A stretch of DNA of 64,000 bases from Actinomycetospora straminea (GTDB taxonomy: Bacteria > Actinomycetota > Actinomycetes > Mycobacteriales > Pseudonocardiaceae), in assembly GCF_028737255.1 (NCBI RefSeq), contig NZ_JAQZAN010000003.1:186001-250000 (forward strand), read 5' to 3'. Position numbers and translations under genes: made by a program. The notes beneath the pieces are model-generated. The model was not told the origin of the DNA and searched no databases. It was given only the letters and a program-made list of their open reading frames with translations. Positions within the stretch are counted from its first letter, which is position 1, and every line of letters begins with the position of its first letter. Shown here in pieces: positions 1 through 8,100 of the stretch.

Positions 1-175
1 GCGGGCGGCGCTGGCGGCGGGGATCGCGACGGTCGTGGTCACGAACCACTACACCGCCGACCACGACGTCCGCGGCGCGGCGATCGTGCGCGAGGCCTAC
101 GACACCCCGACGCCGCTCACGGCCGCCGAGCTCGGCACCGCCCTCGCCCGCACCCCCCGCGCCCGCGCTCACTGA
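1..175 (+). CDS. HAD-like hydrolase, C-terminal fragment
   Basis: The window opens inside a gene; only the last 57 codons are visible, in the frame starting at base 2 and ending with TGA at 173-175. The segment GIATVVVTNHYTADHDVRGA resembles the end of CbbY/phosphoglycolate-phosphatase-type HAD hydrolases, where the last core strand is followed by a (D)DxxGA stretch. The catalytic motifs would lie upstream and cannot be seen, so the substrate is unknown. It converges on the Hsp70-like gene; an inverted pair of repeats lies between them. Confidence 0.5.
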   Translation, partial: RAALAAGIATVVVTNHYTADHDVRGAAIVREAYDTPTPLTAAELGTALARTPRARAH

Positions 176-179
176 CCGG

Positions 180-216
180 GGCCAGCCTGGCGTCCACGCT
201 GGCGTTGAACGCCAGT
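180..216 (+). repeat. Dispersed palindrome-bearing repeat, copy 1
   Basis: The core GCCAGCCTGGCGTCCACGCT followed by GGCG is shared with three other places in the window (about 278-315, 15780-15818, 16336-16374). Copy 1 continues into the small palindrome CTGGCGTTGAACGCCAG. It is inverted relative to copy 2, 60 bp downstream, so the pair can form a hairpin with a stem of about 25 bp between two convergent genes. Confidence 0.85.
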
Positions 217-277
217 TTCTCCACCCGCTTGACCCCGCGGGAGTCACGCCACGTCCGGCCGAGATCGTGGTGGCTTT

Positions 278-315
278 CCTGACGTTGGACGCCAGCGTGG
301 ACGCCAGGCTGCCAC
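278..315 (-). repeat. Dispersed palindrome-bearing repeat, copy 2
   Basis: Reverse-oriented copy of the repeat at 180-216. Read on the plus strand it carries two near-identical 12-mers in tandem, TGGACGCCAGCG and TGGACGCCAGGC. The downstream flank CCCGGGG is also found next to copy 4, which suggests the repeat unit extends slightly beyond the core. It may act as a bidirectional terminator with copy 1, but no U-tract is visible. Confidence 0.85.
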
Positions 316-352
316 ACCCCGGGCCTCGCTCGTCGGCTGCCGCTGGCTGGTT

Positions 353-1825
353 CTACTGCTGCTGCTGCTGGTCGGGCGGGGTCGGGGTGTCGTCGCCGGG
401 GCTCTGGTCGGGGTCCTCGGGGCCGGGGTCGTGGCGGTCGGTGTCGTGGCGGTCGGTGTCGTCGCGGCCCTCGTCGTGCCGGTCGTCGCGGCCCTGGTCA
501 TGCCGGTCGTCGGGCCGGTCGTGCGAGCCGCGGGGGCGGTGCTCCGACGTCTCGGTGGGCGTCGTGGTGCTGGTGGTGGTCCGGGTCCGGGGGGTCACGG
601 CGCGGGTCGTGGTGTCGGTGGTGGTGTCGGTGGTGGTGTCGGCGACCGAGGTGACCTCCGGCTCGGCCGTCTCCACGGGCTCGGTCGTCGTGGTCTCCGC
701 CGCGACCGGCGCCGGCGGCAGCGGCGCGGGCGGGGCCGCGACGGCCGGGGACGCGGCGCCGAGCAGGGCGAGCGTGCCCCCACCGGCCGCGCCCAGCACG
801 ATCGCGGCCGCGGCGAGCCCGGCGGCCAGGCCCCGCCGCGGGCGCCGGCGCGCCGCACCGGCGGCGACCGGCCGGGCCGGCGACGGCGCCGGGAGGGCCG
901 CGGCTCCCACGACGGCGGGCGCGGGGTGCTCGACGCGCACGGTCGCGGGCTCCGCGTCCACCACCGCACGGGGCGGCGGGGGAGCCGCCGCCCGGAGATG
1001 CGCGCCGAGCCGGGCGGCGCCGATCGCGACCGCGTGCTCCGGCTCCGGCCCGGCCTCGACCGGGCGGCCCAGCGCCGCGCCCAGCGACGCCGCCAGCACG
1101 CCCATCCGCGTCGTGCGTCCCGTGAGCAGGACGCCGTCGAGGTCGGCCGCGGCGAGGCCGGCGCTCGCGAGCGTCCGGTGCAGGGTGGCGAGGATGCGCT
1201 CCTCGGTGGGCTCGTCGTCGTCGGGGTGCTCGACGCTCTCGGGCCGCCCGAGGACCGTGGTCCCGCCGCCCGCGTGCGCCACCACGGTGGCGTCGAGGCT
1301 GCCGCCGCCGAGGTCGACGACGGCGAGCGTCCCGTCGGCGACGGCCCAGCGCCGCGCGAGGTGGTCGGTGACGGCCGCCTCCGGCGCGGTGACGAGGGCG
1401 ACCGCGTCGAGGCCGAGCGTGGCCGCCACCTCGGCGAACGCGTCGCGGTGCGCCGCACCCCACGTCGCCGGGTGCGTGAGCACGACGCTGTCGGGCGCCC
1501 CGCCCTCGCGCTGCGCGACGAGGTCGACGACCCGGCGCAGCAGCACCCCGAGCAGCGCGCTCGCGGCGAAGGGCGCCCCGCCGAGCGAGAACGGCACGGG
1601 GTCGAGGAGGCGGGGGCGGATGCCGCGGGCGATGCGGGTCGGCTCGTCGGCCGCGCGCCGCTCGGCGTCGTCACCGATCAGCGGCGACCCCTCGGCCGGC
1701 CACAGCAGCAGCGACGGGATGGCCGCGCTGCGCTCGCCGAGGATGACGACACCGGCGCCGCCGGGACGGTGGACGGCGGCCGTGGTGGCCGTCGTGCCGA
1801 GGTCGACACCGAGGTGGTAGCTCAT
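353..1825 (-). CDS. Membrane-anchored Hsp70-like ATPase
   Basis: 490 residues, ATG start. The N-terminal 300 residues form a DnaK/Hsp70-type nucleotide-binding domain: phosphate-1 loop GVDLGTTATTAAV near residue 6 and phosphate-2 loop VVDLGGGSLDATVV near residue 168. The Hsp70 peptide-binding domain is absent. Instead an Arg-rich stretch precedes one hydrophobic segment (about 325-352), followed by a Pro/Thr-rich part and then repeating Asp-His-Arg-Pro motifs ending in a run of five Gln. Presumably the ATPase is cytoplasmic and the tail is outside. Such Hsp70-family proteins occur in actinobacteria, but their role is poorly known. It reads as a single gene, 106 bp from the next minus-strand gene. 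Confidence 0.8.
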   Translation of the reverse strand: MSYHLGVDLGTTATTAAVHRPGGAGVVILGERSAAIPSLLLWPAEGSPLIGDDAERRAADEPTRIARGIRPRLLDPVPFSLGGAPFAASALLGVLLRRVVDLVAQREGGAPDSVVLTHPATWGAAHRDAFAEVAATLGLDAVALVTAPEAAVTDHLARRWAVADGTLAVVDLGGGSLDATVVAHAGGGTTVLGRPESVEHPDDDEPTEERILATLHRTLASAGLAAADLDGVLLTGRTTRMGVLAASLGAALGRPVEAGPEPEHAVAIGAARLGAHLRAAAPPPPRAVVDAEPATVRVEHPAPAVVGAAALPAPSPARPVAAGAARRRPRRGLAAGLAAAAIVLGAAGGGTLALLGAASPAVAAPPAPLPPAPVAAETTTTEPVETAEPEVTSVADTTTDTTTDTTTRAVTPRTRTTTSTTTPTETSEHRPRGSHDRPDDRHDQGRDDRHDEGRDDTDRHDTDRHDPGPEDPDQSPGDDTPTPPDQQQQQ

Positions 1826-1931
1826 CGCGGTCTCCGGTGGGCGGGGGCGGGCGGGACGATCACGAGCTTGGGGCCGCCGGGGCGCGCACGGAGTAGGGAA
1901 GACCCGACCCCGCGCGGGGAGGACCCGCTGA

Positions 1932-3167
1932 TCAGGGCGCGACCCACCGCGCCGCCCGGGCGCCCGCCGCCGACGCGAGCGTCTCCAGCGGCCCGCGCCC
2001 CGCGCTCGCCCGCCACGCGATGCCGAGCAGCAGCACCGCCACGACCTGCACGACGTAGCCGGTCACCGGCCCGTAGACGTCGACCGGCGAGTCGAGGAAC
2101 AGGACGTGCAGCGTGTAGAAGGTCAGCGTCATCGCCCCGGCCGCCGCGAGCGGCGCCCGCACCACGGCGAGCACCGGGCTGCGCACGCGGTCGAGCAGCA
2201 GCATCACCCCGAGCACGGCGAGCGCGGTGCCGAGCGTGCGGGCGAGGTCGGGCGGCGTCGACGAATGGGGGCTGTCGACGGCGAGCCACCACCACGTCGT
2301 GGTCGGCGTCGTGCCGTCCGGGCCGATCGTCAGGGCCTCGGCGACGACGGCGGGGTCGAGACCGGACGACGCCGCCGTGATCCGTGCCAGCCCGCCGCCC
2401 GGCCCGAGCAGCAGCGCCGACGTCCCGGCCGCAGCGGCCGCGAGCGCGACCCCGCCCCCGGCGAGCCCGGCCGCCAGCCGCGGCGAGCGCAGCCGCGCCC
2501 GCCCGACCACGAGCCCGACGGCGAGGTAGGGCAGCCACGACAGCGCCGGGTAGGAACCGGTGAGGAAGAGCTCGCGCACGAGCCCGAGCGGGTCGGTGAC
2601 GAGCCACGACAGCGAGGGGTTGCCCAGCTCCGGCAGGGGCAGCCGGTCCCGCACGAGGTGGCTGACGACGGGGAACCCCGCCGCGCCCAGCACGGCGCCC
2701 CCGACGAGCACCGGGGTCGGCAGCAGCACCAGCGGGATCGCGAGCAGGAACAGCACGGCGTAGGACGGGAGGATCACCGTCGCAACCTCGGGGTCCGTGA
2801 CGCCCCCGACCGCGAGCCCGAGCACGCCGATCACGATCGCCCGCGCCGTCAGCGACGCGGCCGCGCGCCGGGTGTCTGCGCCGCCACGGACCCGCGCCCG
2901 CCCGGTGAGGACCGCGGTCCCCACGCCGGCGAGCACCGCGAACAGCGCTGCAGCGTGGCCCAGGGCGACCGTGCCGACCCAGGTCGGGCGGCCCTCGGCG
3001 TCGGCGACGTGGAGCGCGTGCACGGCCATCATCCCGAGCAGCGCGACGCCGCGGGCGGCGTCGACACCGAGGACACGGCCCTCGGACCGGGCGGGGTCGG
3101 GGGCGGGGTCGGGGGCGGGGACCGGCTCGGTGCGCGGCTCGGCGTCGTGGACGGCAGCAGCGGTCAT
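1932..3167 (-). CDS. Multipass membrane acyltransferase-like protein (HGSNAT/DUF418 type)
   Basis: 411 residues. After a Pro/Glu-rich N-terminus, the segment LGVDAARGVALLGMMAVHAL is the RG(I/V)A..GM..VH signature of the heparan-alpha-glucosaminide N-acetyltransferase/DUF1624 family. About ten hydrophobic segments follow, and the C-terminal LTFYTLHVLFL resembles DUF418-type proteins. These families are thought to transfer acyl groups across or at the membrane; the acceptor here is unknown. The ATG at 3165-3167 is preferred over upstream in-frame codons that fall inside the M1 peptidase gene. The gap to that gene is only 17 bp, so it may be cotranscribed with the Pls-type unit. Confidence 0.75.
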   Translation of the reverse strand: MTAAAVHDAEPRTEPVPAPDPAPDPARSEGRVLGVDAARGVALLGMMAVHALHVADAEGRPTWVGTVALGHAAALFAVLAGVGTAVLTGRARVRGGADTRRAAASLTARAIVIGVLGLAVGGVTDPEVATVILPSYAVLFLLAIPLVLLPTPVLVGGAVLGAAGFPVVSHLVRDRLPLPELGNPSLSWLVTDPLGLVRELFLTGSYPALSWLPYLAVGLVVGRARLRSPRLAAGLAGGGVALAAAAAGTSALLLGPGGGLARITAASSGLDPAVVAEALTIGPDGTTPTTTWWWLAVDSPHSSTPPDLARTLGTALAVLGVMLLLDRVRSPVLAVVRAPLAAAGAMTLTFYTLHVLFLDSPVDVYGPVTGYVVQVVAVLLLGIAWRASAGRGPLETLASAAGARAARWVAP

Positions 3168-3184
3168 CGGGGTGGGGCTCCTCC

Positions 3185-4552
3185 TCAGGTGGGCGGCAGC
3201 GCGCCGGCGCGGGTGGGCGCGTCGGTCACCGCGGGCAGGCCGGCGAAGGCGCGGGCGACGTCGTCGGGGGTCGCGACGCGCTGGGCGTGGTCGGCGACGT
3301 AGGCGCGCAGGGCGTCGTCGAACGCCGCGGCGCCGGCCCGCTCGCGCGCGGCGAGCAGCACCGCGGCGCCCTGGACGTAGACGCCGGTGTTGTAGGGCCC
3401 GAAGCCGCGCTCGGCCCACGCCGCCATGGGCAGGCCCAGGTCGTCGCGGTCCTCGTCGACGACGTAGCCCGACTCCGTGCCGGTGGCGCGGGCCTGCGCG
3501 TAGGTCGTGAACGCCTCGTCGAGCCACGGGTCGCGGCCCTGGTCGCTGCCGACGAGCGCGTAGAACCACTGGTGGGCGAGCTCGTGCGCGACGAGCTCGG
3601 GCAGCTCACGCGGGGCGGTGTCGCCGAACTGCAGCGCGCCCGGGTACTCGATCCCCGACGACTGCGACGGCGCGATGGCCACCCACAGGTCGGGCTGCGG
3701 CACCGGGCCGAGCAGGTCCTCGAGCCGCCCGAGCGCGCCGTCGATCTCGGCGGCCCAGCGCTCGGGGTCGACGCGGGTGCCGGCGAGCGGCGTGAACAGG
3801 TGCAGCCGGGTCCCGTCGGCCGTCTCCCGCTCGAGCACCCGGTAGGCGCCGACGGCGACCGACACGTCGCGGATGCCGTCGGCGCGGAAGGTGTGCGTGG
3901 TCGTGCCCGGGCGCGGGCCGGGCGCGGTGCCGTCGGTGCGGCCGACCCCCGAGACCGCCGCGGCCGCGGGGGCGGTGACGCGCAGGGCGTCGAGGCGGAA
4001 CTCCTCGCTGACCGCGGTCTCGCCGGGGATGCGCACGGCGTCGTCGCGCACCCACCCCTGCCCGCGCACCCACGCGAGCATCGGGAAGGCCGAGCCGAAC
4101 CACGCGGTGCCGGCCGACGTGCCGAGGCGCTCGTCGGCGTCGACGCCGAGACGGAGCGTGAAGCCGAGCTCGGCGCGCACGGGCGTGCCCGCGTCCACGC
4201 ACGCCGGCAGCGGCAGCTCGACCAGCGTCCCGGGCGCCCCCGACGGCGCCCCCGCGGCCCGGACGACCGGCTCCGTGGAGCGTCCGTCGACCGCGGCGTC
4301 GGTGACCTGCAGCGCGTTGCCCTCCGACGCCGGCGACGGTGCGTTCGGCCAGGTCCGGAACACCAGCTCGCAGACCCGCCGGTCGGGCGTGAACGTCACC
4401 GACTCGCGGCCGGTGGCGCTGCGCAGGTCGGGCGCGAGGTCGTAGGACAGGTCGACGGACGGCCTCTCGAGCCACGGCGCGGCCTGCGCGGGCGGGGTGG
4501 CGCAGCCGGCCACCGCGAGCAGCAGGGCGACGAGGACGGTCAGGGCCCTCAC
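3185..4552 (-). CDS. Secreted M1-family metallopeptidase, lipoprotein
   Basis: 455 residues, GTG start overlapping the previous stop by 4 bp (GTGA). The N-terminus is a lipoprotein signal with lipobox LAVAGC, so it should be anchored outside the membrane. The zinc site is clear: HELAHQWF near residue 325 and, downstream, the third ligand in DEAFTTYAQ. It is shorter than classical aminopeptidase N (over 800 residues) because it lacks the large helical C-terminal domain. It sits downstream of the Pls-type synthetase and BPL_N gene. Zinc peptidases that cleave epsilon-poly-lysine are known from producers of that polymer, so a role in trimming or degrading a secreted homopolymer is an attractive inference, not proven. 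Confidence 0.88.
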   Translation of the reverse strand: MRALTVLVALLLAVAGCATPPAQAAPWLERPSVDLSYDLAPDLRSATGRESVTFTPDRRVCELVFRTWPNAPSPASEGNALQVTDAAVDGRSTEPVVRAAGAPSGAPGTLVELPLPACVDAGTPVRAELGFTLRLGVDADERLGTSAGTAWFGSAFPMLAWVRGQGWVRDDAVRIPGETAVSEEFRLDALRVTAPAAAAVSGVGRTDGTAPGPRPGTTTHTFRADGIRDVSVAVGAYRVLERETADGTRLHLFTPLAGTRVDPERWAAEIDGALGRLEDLLGPVPQPDLWVAIAPSQSSGIEYPGALQFGDTAPRELPELVAHELAHQWFYALVGSDQGRDPWLDEAFTTYAQARATGTESGYVVDEDRDDLGLPMAAWAERGFGPYNTGVYVQGAAVLLAARERAGAAAFDDALRAYVADHAQRVATPDDVARAFAGLPAVTDAPTRAGALPPT

Positions 4553-5175
4553 GGGGCGCCCTCCAGGGTGTGGACGACGAGGTCGCGGGCCAGGTCGCGG
4601 GCGTCGGGGGCGACCGGGAGGCCGGCGTCGGTGAACCAGTCGGGGGTGGCCTCGGGGTGCGGGCCGACGACGCCGACGCGCCCGGCGCCGTACGGGGCGA
4701 CGGCGGCCGCGGCCTGCCCGTCGGGGTAGCGGGCGAGCACGTCGGCGCGCCCGTCGACGAGCAGCGCGGCCGGGTCCTGGGCGAACACGGCCCGGCGCGT
4801 CCCGCCCCAGTCGAGCTCGACCACCGTGTCGTCCTCGGTGTCGAGGGCCTGGTCGGTGTCGCCGGGCAGCAGCCCGAACCCGGGGGTCGCGCCGGCGAGG
4901 TAGGCGCCGAGGCAGAACCCGACGTAGCGCCCGCCGCCGGCGACGAACCCCCGCACGGCGCGGCGGTGCCGGCGCATCCGCCGCCAGCCCTGGCGCAGGG
5001 TGCCGCCGCCGGGCTGGGCGTAGAGGTCGGCGCCGGCGAGCACGGGCCCGGTGAGCGCAAGGTCCTCGCGCGGCCCGACGTAGCGGACGTCGAGCCCGGC
5101 GCCGGCGAGCACGGACGCGACGGCCTCGGGGCAGCCGGGCAGGCTCGCGGGGCCGCGGTAGACCAGCGCCCTCAC
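4549..5175 (-). CDS. BPL_N / class I amidotransferase-fold protein
   Basis: 208 residues, GTG start overlapping the synthetase stop by 4 bp and its own stop overlapping the peptidase start by 4 bp, so translation of the three is probably coupled. The fold resembles the biotin-protein-ligase N-terminal domain: VRALVYRGPA at the start, a QPGGGT turn near residue 45, and GGRYVGFCLGAYLAG near residue 75, where Cys sits at the nucleophile elbow of the amidotransferase-like fold. A conserved HPEAT follows near residue 183. The function of stand-alone BPL_N proteins is unclear; here it presumably serves the Pls-type pathway. Confidence 0.8.
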   Translation of the reverse strand: MRALVYRGPASLPGCPEAVASVLAGAGLDVRYVGPREDLALTGPVLAGADLYAQPGGGTLRQGWRRMRRHRRAVRGFVAGGGRYVGFCLGAYLAGATPGFGLLPGDTDQALDTEDDTVVELDWGGTRRAVFAQDPAALLVDGRADVLARYPDGQAAAAVAPYGAGRVGVVGPHPEATPDWFTDAGLPVAPDARDLARDLVVHTLEGAP

Positions 5176-8100
5176 CAGGTCGCTCCCGCGAGGCGGGGGA
5201 GCTCGAGGGTCGGGTCGTCGGTCATCGGGTCCCCCGTCACGGCGTCGGCCGGCTCGGCGACCCCCCGCGCCGGGATGCCGCGCCAGCGCCCGCCCTCGCC
5301 GAGCTCCTCGCCCTTCATCAGCAGCGAGAGTCGGTCGAGGTCGACGTCCGCGCCGACGGTGGCGTCGTAGAGCACCACCGAGCGCGCGCCGACCGTGGCG
5401 CCCGGCGCGACCCGGACCGTCGACATCTTCATCACCCGGTCCTCGAAGAGGTGCGTCTGCAGCGAGACCGCGGGCCCGATCGCGGCGTCGTCCCCGATCT
5501 CGACGAGGTCGAACTCGGTGAGGTAGGTCGTCGCGATCCAGGTGCGCCGCCCGATGCGCGCGCCGAAGCGGCGCAGGACCACCGGCAGGAACGGGGTGCC
5601 GACGAGCATCCCGAGCAGCGTCGGGACCGCCGCCGCCTCGTAGAGCCCGGTGACGAGCTCCGTGCGCCGCACGAACGGGTCCCACAGCGGCGCGACCCGC
5701 GGCCGGTAGGTGCCGGCGACGTGCCGCTTGACCGCCACCACGTAGGCGACGATCGCGCTGCTCGCGGCGAGGGCGATCAGCGGGGCGACGAGGGCGACCG
5801 GCAGCAGGTCCCGGCCGCGCGCGACCAGCGAGAGCGCCAGCAGGTAGCCGTAGAGGCCGAGCCCGAGCAGCGACGCGGGCAGCGTGGCCCGCACCAGCTC
5901 GACGGCCAGGCGCCGGCGCACCCGCGCCCGGTCGGGGGCGAACGTCTCCTCCACGGGGTGGTCGCCCGAGTCCTGGCGCTGGGGCAGGTGCATGGCGGGC
6001 GAGCCCAGCCACGACGAGTCGTCGGGCACCCCCTCGGGCGGGGGCACGGTGTGCACCCCGACCAGCGAGCCGTCGCCGGTGCCGACGCCGGACGGGACGA
6101 GCGCGGCGTTGCCGACGAACGCGCGGGCGCCGACCCGGGTCGGGCGCAGCAGCATCCGCCCGTCGGCGTAGGTGGCCGCGCCGACGCTCGCCATGTCGGC
6201 GACGAAGCTCTGCTCGCCGAGCGTCAGCAGGTCGGGGTCGAGGTGGGCGGCCGTCGAGACCTCCGCGCCGCGCCCGACCCGCGCGCCGAGCAGCCGCAGC
6301 CACGGCACCGTGTAGAGCGTCGCGTAGAGCGAGTTGGTGAACGCGAGGCTGTACGCCAGCAGCGCGTCGGCGACCCACTTGCGCAGCCCCAGCGTCGAGC
6401 GCACCGGGTGGATGCCGACGGGCGTGCGCGGCAGCACGAGCCGGCGCCCGAGCGCGACCACGGCGCACACGGTCACGACGAACACCGGGCCGGCGAGCAG
6501 CGTCGCGACGAGCCCGGCGAGCACGCCCGCACCGAGCAGCGCACCCCAGACCACGAGCACCGACGGCACGACCATCCCCACCGCGGCGAGCTCGAGCCCG
6601 ACGAGGCCGGCGAGCGCGGCGGGGAGGTGGCGCCGGCGCCAGCCGGGCAGCGGGCCCGCGCCGCGCATCGCGACGAGCGCGGCGTCCTGGTCGGCGACCT
6701 CCTGCGGCGGCGAGCCGGCCCACGTCGTGTCGGCGGGCACGACCTCGTCGCGGCCCAGCGCGGACTGCTCGGCCAGCATCCCGCGCGCGCGGACGCGGCT
6801 GCCGGGGGAGAGCACGCTGTTCGCGCCGGCGATCGCGCGGCGCTCGAGGTGGACCGGCCCGACGACGACCCAGCCGTCCTCGACCGCCCACGGGTGCAGC
6901 ACGGCGCCGTAGCCGACGGCGACGTCGTCGTCGAGGCGCAGCAGGCGGGGCAGGGAGAGGTCGGCGGCGGCGACGTGCACGCGGCGCCCGACGCGCGCGC
7001 CGAGCAGGCGCAGGTAGGGGGCGAGGAACGGCGAGCCGGCGAGCACCGGCAGCGGCGACTGGCGCAGGACGAGGTCGAGCGTCCACAGCCGCAGGTAGGT
7101 GACGCCCCAGAGGCGGTACCGGCCCGGGCGGATGCCCGCCGCGAGCGGGCGGGCGAGCAGCACGGGCAGCACCCAGCGCACGCCGAACCACGCGGCGGCG
7201 CCGGCGACGAGCACCTGGGTCAGGACCTCGGTCGAGACCGTGCCGTCGTTCGCGGTGTACACCCAGCTCAGGGGCAGGGTGACGACGAGCAGCAGCAGGT
7301 AGAGCACGACGGCCTGCGCCGCGCCCGCCGCCGCGACCCGCCGTCCGGTGTGCCGGACCGGCCCCGGGCGGGCGGCGGCCGCGGTGACCTCGCCGGCGCC
7401 GGCGGTCCCGAGGTGGGCGGCCAGGGCGCGCACGCTCGGGTGCGCGTAGAGGTCCCGGACGGCCGGGCTGCCCCCGACCCCGCGCTCGCGCATCAGCGTC
7501 ACGGTGGTGGCGGCGAGCAGGGAGTGACCGCCGAGCGCGTCGAAGAAGTCGGCCTCGACCGAGAGCTCGGCGGCGGGGATGCCGGTGGCCTCGGCCCAGA
7601 TCGCGGCGAGCTGCTCCTCGAGCTCGCCCTGGGGCGCGACCACGGGCCCGGTGGCGGCGACGAGGCGCCGGCCCGCGGGTGGCGGGAGCTGCGTGCGATC
7701 GACCTTGCCGCTGGCCTGCGTCGGCAGCGCGTCGAGGACGTCGAGCGTCGTCGGGATCATGTAGGCGGGCAGGCGGTCGCGGGTCAGGTCGGTGAGGCGG
7801 GCGACCAGGACGTCGATCGCCTCGTCGGCGACGACGTAGGCCGCGAGGTCACCCTCCTGCAGGGCGACGACGGCGCTGCTCACGCCGGGGTCGGCGAGCA
7901 GCACGCTCTCGATCTCGCCGAGGTCGACGCGGTGCCCGCGGACCTTGACCTCCGCGTCCGCGCGGCCCAGGTACTCGACCTCGCCGTCGGGGGTCCAGCG
8001 GCCGAGGTCGCCGGTGCGGTAGATGCGTCCGCCGGGCCGCGCGAGGAACTTCTCGGCGGTCTTCTCGGGCATGCCCACGTAGCCGCGCGCGACGCCCGGG

